From Cytobacillus dafuensis (GTDB taxonomy: Bacteria > Bacillota > Bacilli > Bacillales > Cytobacillaceae), in NCBI RefSeq assembly GCF_007995155.1, contig NZ_CP042593.1, forward strand, positions 228,001 to 292,000: a stretch of 64,000 nt of DNA, read 5' to 3'. The number at the start of each line of letters is the position of its first letter. Position 1 is the stretch's first letter. Positions 1-8,344 of this stretch are shown here, piece by piece. A program made the translations under genes and the position numbers. Below the pieces are notes generated by a model that was not told where the DNA came from, made no database searches, and worked only from the letters and a program-made list of their open reading frames with translations.

Positions 1-2
1 AT

Positions 3-146
3 AAAAGTGGAATGAAAAGGAAGAAAAAGACTGTATACCAGCATTTGAATCGGATTCAAGCAGGAGGATAAAGCGGGGAAGAACTTAATTTCTTAAAGCT
101 TCATTTACGGGAAATATTGAACATCTATAGACAGATGGTTGAATAG
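3..146 (+). pseudogene. possible decayed gene end, unrecognised
   Basis: One frame reads as about 22 residues rich in Lys and Arg, stops at 69-71, and continues in the same frame with a plausible amphipathic stretch to a second stop at 144-146. This could be the tail of a gene that starts left of the window and has gained a stop, or chance. No family was recognised. Confidence 0.15.
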
Positions 147-301
147 GATAGAGTTATCTATATATGAATAGGTTTTGATTTAGAAATTGTTAAACTTTAA
201 GGATTTTGTGAAAAAATTGTAAAAAATTCGTAGAAGTATTATTAGTCAAGTAATATGTAAAAAGAGGAGATAATTTACGAAGCCTAGATGTAAAAATTAA
301 A

Positions 302-493
302 TTGTCAGTGAGGAGTTTTATAAGAAGTCTTACTCCTAAACTTAAATATGGCTTGAGACTATCAACTTTACAAGATTCTATTGATACATTGATATATGCT
401 GCTTTGGTGTATGAAATAGGAGAAGATATCGAAGCAAGTTGGGTGCCTATCGAGAAAAATGTAAGTTTTTCTTATAGATTCAACCCGAATTGA
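302..493 (+). CDS. small hypothetical protein or gene fragment (63 aa)
   Basis: A TTG-started frame of 63 codons whose reading frame stays open upstream to about 254. The only good ribosome binding site, AAGAGGAG at about 262-270, lies in front of codons that are not usual starts (TTA at 275), so the present start is doubtful. The product is soluble-looking, with no motif I recognise. It may be the remnant of a longer gene. It precedes the DUF3995 gene on the same strand by 70 bases. Confidence 0.25.
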   Translation: MSVRSFIRSLTPKLKYGLRLSTLQDSIDTLIYAALVYEIGEDIEASWVPIEKNVSFSYRFNPN

Positions 494-563
494 TGATCAT
501 TATGCTTTTATTTCCTATTCATGTCGTAAATTTGTTTTTATTCATTTTATATGGGAGCTATCT

Positions 564-1052
564 ATGGAAATCAATAAGAGGTTTTTGTATTTAGGAGTTG
601 CATGGACATTATTATTTGCTTTCTTGAGTTTCTATTGGGCAATGGGGGGAATGTTTGGCGTTAGATCCCTAGGAGGTTCAATTTATGAAATGGCATTAAA
701 TCCATCACAATCGTTTTTAGCAATTGTTTGGATGACTGGATTCATAAAATTGCTCGGAGCAGTATTGCTGACAATGCCGTTAATGAAATGGAGAAATTCT
801 CTTATTCAAAAGTCACTCTATTTTGGAATAAAAATTTGTGGAATATTACTTTTTTTATATGGTTTGTTCAATTTCATAACAATCTCCTTGAATGCAATTG
901 GTGTTTTAGACTTTACATTAGACAGATACTCTGCCTTCTGGAGATTAGTTTTTTGGGAGCCTTACTGGATGCTCGGAGGTTTATGCTACTTTTTTTCTAT
1001 TAAAAAATTTCGGAATGTAGAGTTACAAGATACAATTTCATCTAAACAATAA
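564..1052 (+). CDS. DUF3995 family membrane protein
   Basis: A 162-residue protein with four strongly hydrophobic segments (about residues 8-28, 52-74, 86-112 and 124-145) and a short polar C-terminus. The first segment has the WAxGGxxG-like turn (YWAMGGMFG, about residues 24-32) usual in DUF3995 proteins, and the length fits the family. Function is unknown; the family is a small four-helix integral membrane protein of Bacilli and other bacteria. It appears monocistronic and converges on the phenylalanine hydroxylase operon, sharing the intergenic hairpin at 1125-1151. Confidence 0.75.
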   Translation: MEINKRFLYLGVAWTLLFAFLSFYWAMGGMFGVRSLGGSIYEMALNPSQSFLAIVWMTGFIKLLGAVLLTMPLMKWRNSLIQKSLYFGIKICGILLFLYGLFNFITISLNAIGVLDFTLDRYSAFWRLVFWEPYWMLGGLCYFFSIKKFRNVELQDTISSKQ

Positions 1053-1124
1053 CTAGGGTCGTAATTTAAAATGATAGCAATTGTATGAATTTTGAGCCTC
1101 CACAATTGGGTCCTGGATTTAATA

Positions 1125-1151
1125 GAAAGCTCAGGGCAACACTGAGCTTTC
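1125..1151. terminator. bidirectional hairpin between convergent genes
   Basis: GAAAGCTCAG at 1125-1134 pairs perfectly with CTGAGCTTTC at 1142-1151 around a 7-base loop. It lies 26 bases past the stop of the minus-strand pterin dehydratase gene and 72 bases past the DUF3995 gene. The T-tracts on either strand are weak, so efficiency is uncertain. Confidence 0.6.
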
Positions 1152-1177
1152 CATATTATTAAAAGTTTAAATCTCAT

Positions 1178-1468
1178 CTACTCCGCATCAAATAAATCTT
1201 CAATCTCCCGAGCAAGCTTGAAATCCAACTCCGTCAAACCATTTTCACTCCAGGAGGTGAGGGAGACAATCACCATTTTGTATTGAATATTGAAAAAAGG
1301 GTGATGGTTTTCCTTTTCCGCAAGGGATGCGATTTGATTAACGAAAGCGATCCCGTCTAAGAACTCTTTGAAACGAAAGCGGCATTCAATCCATTTGCTG
1401 TCGATTCTTTTCCACTTAGGTAGTGTGGTTAGTTGCAGGGATACTTCTTCTTCACTTAATAGTGTCAT
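1178..1468 (-). CDS. phhB: 4a-hydroxytetrahydrobiopterin dehydratase
   Basis: A 96-residue protein of pterin-4a-carbinolamine dehydratase type. The family signature is present: HHP at residues 55-57, then the SWSENGLTELDFKLA stretch at about 72-86 that forms the end of the fold. The enzyme dehydrates the 4a-carbinolamine made when an aromatic amino acid hydroxylase oxidises its pterin cofactor, so the cofactor can be reduced and reused. The start overlaps the stop of the upstream hydroxylase gene by 4 bases, which indicates translational coupling in a two-gene operon. Confidence 0.93.
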   Translation of the reverse strand: MTLLSEEEVSLQLTTLPKWKRIDSKWIECRFRFKEFLDGIAFVNQIASLAEKENHHPFFNIQYKMVIVSLTSWSENGLTELDFKLAREIEDLFDAE

Positions 1469-3195
1469 ACGGTTACATTCCTCCGATCGAAGATGACATC
1501 TAATCCATTTTTAATTAGTCGGACGTAGCGATCCTCCTTACTCAATTTTTTAAGCTGATCTAGTATTCGCTGTTTAAGTGATGATTCCCTGTCATGCTTT
1601 TCTAATAGTTCAAGGACTTCAAGCTGAAGAAGCCATTCTTCTGGGAATTCATCGAGAACTTTTCCTGCAATGATTTGGATGTGATGTCCATCCGTGAAAT
1701 TTGTTTCCCGAATTTGCCTTACTTCTGCATATAAATCTTCAAGAGGAGTATGAGTTTTTCCTTCTTGTTCATCGCATTCGTTTATTATTGGTTCACCATG
1801 GAATGACAGGTAATCGGCCGCGGTTGGGCGCGCAGATATGACTTGGCTACCCACCGCTAAATCATACGTACCCCAGGTTGGATGGAATAATACTTCATCC
1901 CCGTGTGTAACAAAGCATTCCGCTAAAGTGATTAAGACAAGTGAACCCTGATGAAAAACTAGGTCGGTCACATGACCAGAAACTTCAATACCACTTTCGA
2001 AAGTAATTTGCATCATCTTATTGATTTCAATGCCCAGCTTCTTCAGGCTCTCTTCCGTTTGATTCTCTAAATGAATGCCCCCATGAAGCTTTCCGATCGG
2101 TGCACTAAAGCCATCATGGTGTACATCGGTTCCGTGATGATTGAGCTGTTCATTTTGAATGGAAAGGGCACTAGGACCAGATGTTTTAACATAAATGGCT
2201 TCTCCATTCGTATCTTTAAGGATGTCACTGAATAGGCCAGTAATCTGAATGCCTGAATTGTACTCAATGTGAGCAATTTGGCAGGAAGCGATCGCTTTCT
2301 CGATGGCTTCTGTGCCGCCTTGACGAAAGGCCATCGTTTCACCGAATTTTGTTACTTCCTCAATCAATTGTTCAAAACTTTTGCAAACGAATAATTGGGT
2401 TTGCATGGATGTAACGTCGTAGCTAGTGGCAATCGCGTCCTCGATGGTGAACGGTCGTTTCGTCACATCGTCGGACAGGCAATGTTTACTTTCCCCTACA
2501 GAAGATAGTAGCCCGGCTCCAAAGATTTTTGGCTGATGAAGATTACCAATCAGACCAAATTCAACTGTCCACCAAAAGATTCGGGAGATTTGTTCGGCTT
2601 CAGAAAGACCCTTTACTGCCTGCTGCTTTTCCCTCAATTTATTTTTGGCTGCTTTGATTTCGTTCTCTGTTGATGTCGGACTCTCCATGACAATCGATAA
2701 ATGCCTTGTCGCTTCAAACACCTCATGCTCTTCTTTTGTAGCAAAAGCATTCGCACCGATATTTCCGATTAATTTTACAAACTTAGAGTATATTTCATCG
2801 AATATAATCGGTGCATGACCTGCCGCCTCATGAAGAATATCGGGGGCAGGAGTGTATTCGATATTGGTCTTCTGACGGATATCCGTCGCGATCGGGAGGA
2901 TGCCATGTGCCTGAAAATCAAAAAAGGCTGTCCCGGGAATCAATCCGTCAACAATGACGGCACCCCAGCCGATTTTTCCTAAATGTTTGTTCATTTCGCT
3001 CACTCTCGGAATGCTTTCAATATTAATTCCTGATGATTTTAAACCAGTCGTGAAGGCATCATGAGCAATGTCTTCAAGAAAATGATGATTCTGTCTCATT
3101 ACATAACGCCAAACCGCATGATCAATGGGACTGTATGCATTGTAATGCTGCCTTGCTATAAATGGTCGTAAGTGTACGGGTATGGATTGTTTCAT
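1465..3195 (-). CDS. phhA: aromatic amino acid hydroxylase (phenylalanine 4-monooxygenase type)
   Basis: A 576-residue pterin-dependent, non-haem iron hydroxylase, expected to convert phenylalanine to tyrosine. The iron site is visible: HEAAGH at residues 122-127 gives the two histidines, and WWTVEFGL further on gives the glutamate. The catalytic domain fills roughly the N-terminal 300 residues; most proteobacterial enzymes end there. The remaining 270 or so residues are an extension of unknown role that is also found in Bacillus homologues. An AAGGAG site sits 8-9 bases before the ATG. The pterin dehydratase gene follows with a 4-base overlap. Control is by a T-box leader and probably a repressor (see 3227-3542). 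Tyrosine rather than phenylalanine specificity is not proven from sequence. Confidence 0.92.
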   Translation of the reverse strand: MKQSIPVHLRPFIARQHYNAYSPIDHAVWRYVMRQNHHFLEDIAHDAFTTGLKSSGINIESIPRVSEMNKHLGKIGWGAVIVDGLIPGTAFFDFQAHGILPIATDIRQKTNIEYTPAPDILHEAAGHAPIIFDEIYSKFVKLIGNIGANAFATKEEHEVFEATRHLSIVMESPTSTENEIKAAKNKLREKQQAVKGLSEAEQISRIFWWTVEFGLIGNLHQPKIFGAGLLSSVGESKHCLSDDVTKRPFTIEDAIATSYDVTSMQTQLFVCKSFEQLIEEVTKFGETMAFRQGGTEAIEKAIASCQIAHIEYNSGIQITGLFSDILKDTNGEAIYVKTSGPSALSIQNEQLNHHGTDVHHDGFSAPIGKLHGGIHLENQTEESLKKLGIEINKMMQITFESGIEVSGHVTDLVFHQGSLVLITLAECFVTHGDEVLFHPTWGTYDLAVGSQVISARPTAADYLSFHGEPIINECDEQEGKTHTPLEDLYAEVRQIRETNFTDGHHIQIIAGKVLDEFPEEWLLQLEVLELLEKHDRESSLKQRILDQLKKLSKEDRYVRLIKNGLDVIFDRRNVTV

Positions 3196-3226
3196 AATAT
3201 AAATCTCCTTACATGGTTATTTATTA

Positions 3227-3242
3227 CTTAAACGCTTTTAAG
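3227..3242 (-). promoter_or_regulatory. second copy of the phh operator palindrome
   Basis: CTTAAAAGCGTTTAAG (minus strand) is identical over all 16 bases to the copy in the promoter at 3515-3530, exactly 288 bp away. It lies after the T-box terminator and about 30 bases before the phhA start. Six-base arms CTTAAA/TTTAAG enclose AGCG. Two identical operators across a leader suggest a DNA loop or a roadblock. The regulator is unknown; the centre loosely resembles LacI-family or cre-type sites. Confidence 0.5.
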
Positions 3243-3260
3243 TACGAAAGTAAAAGTATA

Positions 3261-3480
3261 AAAAAAATCCCTGCTGAATATTCAGCAGGGACGAGTTTAC
3301 TCGCGGTACCACCCTGATTGTAAGCAAAGAACTTACCACTTAACAGAATAACGGATAAACCGTCTTATTTCAGAAAAAGAAATAAGAAGCTCCAGAACCG
3401 TAATTCATGATCTCCTTTGTACTGGTTCGCAGCACCACCAGCTCTCTGCAACAGGGAAGATATCACTACTTCAATTCCTT
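3261..3480 (-). promoter_or_regulatory. T-box riboswitch leader of phhA-phhB, probably tRNA-Tyr type
   Basis: On the minus strand the leader shows the standard landmarks in order: the stem I base (GAAGUAG near 3472), the AGAGAG region with GGUGGUGCUGCGAACC (about 3447-3424), the T-box AGGGTGGTACCGCG at 3315-3302, and a terminator CCCTGCTGAATATTCAGCAGGG-type hairpin at 3290-3269 followed by a U run. The AGGG of the T-box can instead pair with the CCCU of the terminator arm to make the antiterminator. A UAC tyrosine codon at 3402-3400, within GAAUUACGG on the 3' side of stem I, is the best specifier candidate. This would switch on phenylalanine hydroxylation when tRNA-Tyr is uncharged. The specifier call is an inference. 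Confidence 0.92.
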
Positions 3481-3512
3481 CAAAGCATTTAAGTATAGAT
3501 ATGATGCTTTTT

Positions 3513-3542
3513 ATCTTAAACGCTTTTAAGCATTAAAGTCAA
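3513..3542 (-). promoter_or_regulatory. phhA promoter with embedded operator
   Basis: On the minus strand TTGACT (3542-3537) and TAAGAT (3518-3513) are spaced by 18 bases. The palindrome CTTAAAAGCGTTTAAG (3530-3515) sits between them and overlaps the -10 element, the classical place for a repressor. Transcription would begin near 3506, just upstream of the T-box stem I. Between here and the ugd stop at 3612 nothing else was seen. Confidence 0.6.
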
Positions 3543-3611
3543 GGGTGAATCTTTAAATTTTATGGAATTGGAAAATGTACGGGAGGCAAAAAGGTTATTC
3601 TTACTACAGAA

Positions 3612-4922
3612 TTATTTTAAAATAGCTCTGCCTACTGAATAATATTCAATATGATATTTAGAAACCATCTCTAAGGAAAAACAATTCCTTCCGTCAAAAA
3701 TAATTGGATGATTCATTAATATTTCATATTTTTCGAGAGGGAAGTCTTTGAATTCATCCCACTCAGTCGCGATAAAAACCATGTCTGAATTTGTTATGGC
3801 TTCCTCAATGGATGGAGCATAATGAATCTTTTCGCCCAAAACTTGCTTTGCTTCTTCCAGTACTAACGGGTCATAAGCCGTTACGATTGCGCCCTGCATA
3901 GTTAGCTCGGAAGCTATTTCAATGGCAATGGATCCACGTACATCGCTTGTATTCGGTTTAAAAGCTAACCCTAGTAATGCTATTTTTTTATCTTTTAAAT
4001 TGCCAAAACGTTGCAGTGCTTTATTCAGTAATAAATATTTTTGTTGTTTATTTACCTTTAGTACAGCTTCTAAAATATCAAGTGATTGTCCAGCTTCAGT
4101 AGCTTTTTCAATTAGACCACGAGTGTCTTTAGGGAAGCAAGAGCCCCCGAATCCAATTCCAGCTTTTAAGAATGGAGTTCCTATTCGTGAATCTAGTCCC
4201 ATTCCAAGTGATACATCTTCTATGTTGGCGCCAATATTTTCACATAAGTTTGCGATTTCATTAATGAAACTGATCTTGGTTGCTAAAAAAGCATTTGAGC
4301 TATATTTAATCATCTCAGCACTTAGTAGATCCGTCATAAAAATAGTTCTTCCGAAAGGTCGATGTATTTCCTCAATAATCGATGCTGCTTCTTTACTATC
4401 GGACCCGATCACAATCCGATCTGCATAAAAGGTATCATAAATTGCGGAACCCTCTCTTAAAAACTCAGGATTCGATACAATATTGATCATCACTTCATTT
4501 GTTAAATTCTCTTCAATTAACTGTTTAATGAATGTATTTGTGCCAACGGGAACAGTGCTTTTCGTGACTACGATTGTTTCTTGCTTCTTAATGTTTTCAG
4601 CAATCGTTTTTGCGGCCTCTTTGATATTGCTAAGGTCAACACTTCCATTTTGGGCAGTAGGGGTTCCTACTGTAATATAAATAACGTCGGCATCTGCTAA
4701 TGCTAATTTAGAATCATTTGTAAAGAATAATTGGTTGTTAGTAAGGTTTTTTTTCAATAAATCATTTAAATCAGGCTCATAAAAGGGGGATATCCCTTTT
4801 TTCATTTGTGCAATATTATGTTCATTAATATCATAACAAATAACTTGATGGCCTATTTCTGCTAGAGTCACGCCAGTAACCAGTCCTACATGCCCAGTCC
4901 CAACAATCGTTATATTCTTCAT
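3612..4922 (-). CDS. ugd: UDP-glucose 6-dehydrogenase
   Basis: A 436-residue enzyme that oxidises UDP-glucose to UDP-glucuronate with two NAD. It has the N-terminal Rossmann motif GTGHVG (residues 8-13), the central NPEFLREG segment (151-158), the catalytic cysteine in GFGGSCFPKD (C262), and a C-terminal UDP-binding domain. The start is set at 4922, not the longer frame at 4937, because GAGAGG lies 8 bases upstream. It is divergent from the Fur-regulated lipoprotein gene. With the UDP-glucuronate epimerase at 6487 it would supply UDP-GlcA and UDP-GalA to the glycosyltransferases of the same cluster. A role in teichuronic acid (as for TuaD) is an alternative. Confidence 0.94.
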   Translation of the reverse strand: MKNITIVGTGHVGLVTGVTLAEIGHQVICYDINEHNIAQMKKGISPFYEPDLNDLLKKNLTNNQLFFTNDSKLALADADVIYITVGTPTAQNGSVDLSNIKEAAKTIAENIKKQETIVVTKSTVPVGTNTFIKQLIEENLTNEVMINIVSNPEFLREGSAIYDTFYADRIVIGSDSKEAASIIEEIHRPFGRTIFMTDLLSAEMIKYSSNAFLATKISFINEIANLCENIGANIEDVSLGMGLDSRIGTPFLKAGIGFGGSCFPKDTRGLIEKATEAGQSLDILEAVLKVNKQQKYLLLNKALQRFGNLKDKKIALLGLAFKPNTSDVRGSIAIEIASELTMQGAIVTAYDPLVLEEAKQVLGEKIHYAPSIEEAITNSDMVFIATEWDEFKDFPLEKYEILMNHPIIFDGRNCFSLEMVSKYHIEYYSVGRAILK

Positions 4923-4970
4923 ATGTATTCCTCTCATTGCTGTATACTACTGTATTCACTTATATAAGAT

Positions 4971-5000
4971 ATTATAAGTTAAAAAATAAATGATAATCAA
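4971..5000 (-). promoter_or_regulatory. ugd promoter with partial Fur box
   Basis: On the minus strand TTGATT (5000-4995) and a perfect TATAAT (4976-4971) are spaced by 18 bases. The -35 region is overlapped by TGATAATCA (plus strand 4991-4999), the left arm of a Fur box; the right arm is poor. Co-regulation with the divergent lipoprotein by Fur is therefore plausible but not certain. Confidence 0.45.
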
Positions 5001-5107
5001 AAATTCGTTTAATGCAGTGTTTCTTTACTAAAAATGATATCCTAATTTAATTTTTACAGGCCGTTTTTTGCCTAATCAAAAAAGTGGTCTTTGGAAGAAA
5101 TTATTCA

Positions 5108-5162
5108 TTGACAATGATAATCGTTCTTATTATAATTCAATCGTGAATGAAAATCATTATCA
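5108..5162 (+). promoter_or_regulatory. sigma-A consensus promoter with Fur boxes
   Basis: A perfect TTGACA (5108-5113) and a perfect TATAAT (5131-5136) are spaced by exactly 17 bases. TGAAAATCATTATCA at 5148-5162 matches the Bacillus Fur box TGATAATnATTATCA with one mismatch and covers the initial transcribed region. A second, weaker box, TGACAATGATAATCG at 5109-5123, covers the -35. The arrangement predicts strong expression in low iron and tight repression when iron is replete. Confidence 0.88.
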
Positions 5163-5197
5163 ATTGTATATTACTCTAAAAGTCGGGGGAAATTATT

Positions 5198-6385
5198 GTG
5201 AAGAAAAAAGAACTAACAGCGATCTTTGCTAGTTTTTTATTGGCGGGTAATGTTTTAACAGCGTGCAGTACTAGTGATAAAGAGGCAAGTACTGAAGAGA
5301 AAAAACAGGAAGAATCAGTTGATAAAGAAGAAACAAAGAATGAAACAGAAGCTAAAGAAGTGAATTATGCAGAGGTTTTCGAAGAAGCTGTTACGGAATT
5401 GTCAAAAGCTAAAGAAGGAAAAGAAGTAGACTTTGATAAAGTGATTGAACTTTATCAAAACGACCTTCAAAGCTTAGTACAAGATAGAGATTCAGAAAAC
5501 GAAGATAAAATAGATCAGCATATTACTACCGCTTTACAAGCTGGTAAAGAAGGTACGATGGACAAGGTCGTTGTTAAGCAAATATTTGATAAATTAATGC
5601 AAAAAGTTTTCTACACATCGATTAAACATGACTTTAATGAGATAAATGAAAAATGGGGTAATAAAGAAGAAGTAGCAAAGGAAATGGAAGAGGCGAAGGC
5701 ATATTATTCAATTCTTCAATCTACAGTAGAAAAACGTGATAGTGCGTATGGCACAAATATGGTGAGTGTGATTGACGGTGGATTTGATGAGATCGAAAAA
5801 GCTATAGAAGCTGATGATCAACTAAGTTTCTTACTAGGTAAGCAAGTGGTTGATAAAACACTTATGAAAACTTTTTATCTAGCAACTGGTGCTATTCCAA
5901 ATGGATATGCAACAAAAGCGTCAGAGGCAGCTAAGACAAATAAGGAAGAAGCGGTTATCGAACAAGCAGAAGGTTGGGCTTTCTATCAGTCTCTATTCCC
6001 TTACTTGAATGGGCACGCTCCAGAAGAAGCAGCTTTCATTCAAGAGCAGTTTGATTTGCAAACGGATATTTCGACATTGAATGCTGCTGAAGTTAATAAG
6101 GCATTCATTCGTGGCTTCTCTAAAATCGCTCTTGATGAGTATGAGGAAAGTGTAGAAACTTGGGGAGAAGATAAATCTCCTGTAACAGCATTAGAAGGTG
6201 CACTATTTATAGACATCATTGGGGAAGATATTAAAGGGTTAATTGGAGAAGCAGAATACAGCAAACTTACCGAAAAAACTCAACAATATTTAGAAGCAGC
6301 TAAAGCAAAAGATAAACAAACTGGTGAGCCATTACTGAAAGAAATTCAAGCTACTTTACAAACAGTTATTGAAAAAGCAAAATAA
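5198..6385 (+). CDS. Fur-regulated lipoprotein with three-fold helical repeat, probable iron-uptake component
   Basis: A 395-residue secreted lipoprotein: signal peptide with lipobox LTAC (residues 20-23), then a charged Glu/Lys linker to about 55. The rest is helical and seems to hold three related units (about 104-205, 205-291 and 293-371). Each contains an AxxYY/AxxFY/AxxFI-type helix, for example AKAYYSILQSTVEKRD (166-181) and EGWAFYQSLFPYL (258-270). The same pattern occurs once in the FTR1 partner at 10788. I do not recognise a named family. Role in iron capture is inferred from the Fur promoter and the FTR1 genes downstream. The GTG start has GGGGGA 7 bases upstream. Confidence 0.75.
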   Translation: MKKKELTAIFASFLLAGNVLTACSTSDKEASTEEKKQEESVDKEETKNETEAKEVNYAEVFEEAVTELSKAKEGKEVDFDKVIELYQNDLQSLVQDRDSENEDKIDQHITTALQAGKEGTMDKVVVKQIFDKLMQKVFYTSIKHDFNEINEKWGNKEEVAKEMEEAKAYYSILQSTVEKRDSAYGTNMVSVIDGGFDEIEKAIEADDQLSFLLGKQVVDKTLMKTFYLATGAIPNGYATKASEAAKTNKEEAVIEQAEGWAFYQSLFPYLNGHAPEEAAFIQEQFDLQTDISTLNAAEVNKAFIRGFSKIALDEYEESVETWGEDKSPVTALEGALFIDIIGEDIKGLIGEAEYSKLTEKTQQYLEAAKAKDKQTGEPLLKEIQATLQTVIEKAK

Positions 6386-6402
6386 TGAATATTTTTGGGA
6401 GG

Positions 6403-6429
6403 AAGCCTTGTGAATTTTACAAGGTTTTT
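6403..6429 (+). terminator. weak terminator after the lipoprotein gene
   Basis: CCTTGT (6406-6411) pairs with ACAAGG (6419-6424), extendable with a G-U and A-U pairs, followed by TTTTT. The stem is short, so partial read-through into the epimerase gene at 6487 is likely. The lipoprotein may be made in excess over the rest of the cluster. Confidence 0.5.
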
Positions 6430-6486
6430 CCCTGTTTATCCCAGTATATAGTTTGTAAGAGGGATTCCTAACAATGAGGTGTTCAG

Positions 6487-7434
6487 ATGAAGATTATTGT
6501 AACGGGTGGTGCTGGTTTCATAGGGAGTCACCTTGCTAAGAGGCTCATTCAGGAAAATCATGAAGTATATGTGATTGATTGTATTCATCCCTATTATTCA
6601 CCTGAAAGAAAAAAGAAACAATTGGAGGATGTAGCGCGTGTTGGTTCCTTTCAATTTATTCAAAAGGACCTTTTAGATAGAGAAGAAATGATGGCTGTAT
6701 TTAAACAAATATCTCCACAAGTAGTTGTTCATTTAGCAGCTTTGCCAGGTGTTGCTTATTCAATTGAAGAGCCCCTTAAATATGTTGATTATGATATAAA
6801 AGCAACGATTAATGTGCTTGAAGCATCAGGTAAGTCAGGCGTTTCCAAAGTTGTATTTGCCTCATCTTCCTCTGTTTATGGCAATCAATCAGGGCCCTTT
6901 AAAGAAGAAATGGCAAACGGGGACGTTATTTCTCCTTATGCGGCTTCGAAATATTCAGCTGAATCTTTTTGCCGTGTGTATGAGTCCTTATTTGGTTTCC
7001 AGGTAAATATATTAAGATTTTTCACGGTATATGGTCCGTGGGGACGTCCAGACATGGCAATCGGCAGCTTTATCAAAAAGTTAATGCGTGGCGAGGAAAT
7101 CACTCTTTATGGAGAGGGAAGGGGGCGTGACTTCACTTACGTCGAAGACATCGTGAATGGGATTTATTTAACGATCAATAAGTTAACGAAAAGCGAGGTC
7201 ATAAATATTGGCTCAGGAAGAACGATTACGATGGACCAACTATTAGCCCAATTGAAATGGCACTTCCCTGATATGAAAATAATCAAAGCAACTTCTCGCG
7301 TAGGAGATGTCGTAAATACGTGGGCAGATATCGAAAAAGCCAAGCGATTATTGGGCTATGAACCACAAGTGGATTTTATCAAAGGACTATCAGACACGGT
7401 GAAGTGGGCTAAGGGAAATGAAACGATTCTTTAG
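6487..7434 (+). CDS. UDP-glucuronate 4-epimerase (NAD-dependent SDR epimerase)
   Basis: A 315-residue extended short-chain dehydrogenase. It has the NAD motif GGAGFIG (7-13), the serine run ASSSSVYG (125-132), and the catalytic YAASK (Y151, K155). RFFTVYGPWGRPDM (177-190) is the hallmark that separates UDP-glucuronate epimerases (CapI/GAE type) from UDP-galactose epimerases. The predicted reaction is UDP-glucuronate to UDP-galacturonate, following directly on the ugd product. The next gene starts within its last codons (17-base overlap), so it heads a tightly packed operon. Confidence 0.85.
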   Translation: MKIIVTGGAGFIGSHLAKRLIQENHEVYVIDCIHPYYSPERKKKQLEDVARVGSFQFIQKDLLDREEMMAVFKQISPQVVVHLAALPGVAYSIEEPLKYVDYDIKATINVLEASGKSGVSKVVFASSSSVYGNQSGPFKEEMANGDVISPYAASKYSAESFCRVYESLFGFQVNILRFFTVYGPWGRPDMAIGSFIKKLMRGEEITLYGEGRGRDFTYVEDIVNGIYLTINKLTKSEVINIGSGRTITMDQLLAQLKWHFPDMKIIKATSRVGDVVNTWADIEKAKRLLGYEPQVDFIKGLSDTVKWAKGNETIL

Positions 7435-8344
7435 AATTGGTTTTGCTGTTTTCATCCTCATTCTTTTTGCTTCCTTAACCTTTCAATATTTTGATTGGAA
7501 ACAAGTAGGGAAAGGTTTATTAGAATTACTTAAGCATCCTTATTTACTTGTCACCATTTGGGGTGTTTATTTCCTTTCTTTTTGTTTAAAAGCAAGGGCA
7601 TGGCAGCTTTATTTAAATGGAAGGGTCCTTTTTTCTACATGTCTTATAGGCATATTGTATAGCTTATTAGTGAATCATCTACTTCCAATAAAAGCAGGTG
7701 ATCTAGTAAGGGCAAAAATTTTAAGTAGGGATCATACGGTAAGCGATGAGGAAGCATTTCATTCTGTTTTTGTATTAAGAGCTTTGGATATGCTTTGCTT
7801 GATAGCGATTACTTTGATCGGCCTGCTAAGCCTAAAAGTAGGCTTTAAAATTCCTGTGTGGAGTATTGTAGCCGGAAGTGTTTTTTGTATCCTTGCACTA
7901 TTCGTTTTATATAAATATTTTCCTGATTTTTTAAAGAGGAATTTCACTTTATTTAAAAAGGCTTTTTCAGGTAGAAATGGTTTGGCCATTATTATATTAA
8001 CCTTTTTGAGCTGGGTTTTAGAGGGTGGAATGCTTTATGGAACGGTCCTTGTGTTAAAAGGAGACCTATCCGTATTGGAATCTGTTTTTGCAAATGGGAT
8101 TACAATTGTAGGGCAGTTTTTCCAAATTACACCTGGTGGTATCGGTAATTATGAAAGTTTTCTTGTATTTGCTCTTAGTTTATTTGGGTTTCCTCTGAAA
8201 GAAGGGTATACGATTGCAGTTATTACCCATTTTATGAAATTCTTATTTTCTTATTTAGCTGGAGCAGTTGTAATATTAATTTTTCCTGTTTCTTTAAAAA
8301 CAATAAAAGAATGGGTTAGGGTAAGAGGAGTGAGAGGCAAGTGA
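7418..8344 (+). CDS. flippase-like membrane protein (UPF0104 / LPG synthase TM family)
   Basis: A 308-residue polytopic protein with about seven to eight transmembrane helices across its whole length. Near the C-terminus TPGGIGNYESFLVFAL (about 242-257) is the conserved PGGxGxxE segment of the AglD_N/UPF0104 family, which includes the membrane half of lysylphosphatidylglycerol synthases. There is no catalytic MprF-type C-terminal domain. Stand-alone members are thought to move or modify lipid-linked products. It overlaps the epimerase by 17 bases and the next gene by 4. Here a role in flipping a lipid-linked sugar is plausible but inferred. Confidence 0.8.
   Translation: MKRFFRIGFAVFILILFASLTFQYFDWKQVGKGLLELLKHPYLLVTIWGVYFLSFCLKARAWQLYLNGRVLFSTCLIGILYSLLVNHLLPIKAGDLVRAKILSRDHTVSDEEAFHSVFVLRALDMLCLIAITLIGLLSLKVGFKIPVWSIVAGSVFCILALFVLYKYFPDFLKRNFTLFKKAFSGRNGLAIIILTFLSWVLEGGMLYGTVLVLKGDLSVLESVFANGITIVGQFFQITPGGIGNYESFLVFALSLFGFPLKEGYTIAVITHFMKFLFSYLAGAVVILIFPVSLKTIKEWVRVRGVRGK

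Noticed and set aside
3385..3405. UUC phenylalanine specifier in the T-box
   Set aside because: The UUC near 3388 falls within the base of stem I (GAAG/CUUC pairing), not in the specifier loop; UAC at 3402-3400 fits better and suits an enzyme that makes tyrosine.
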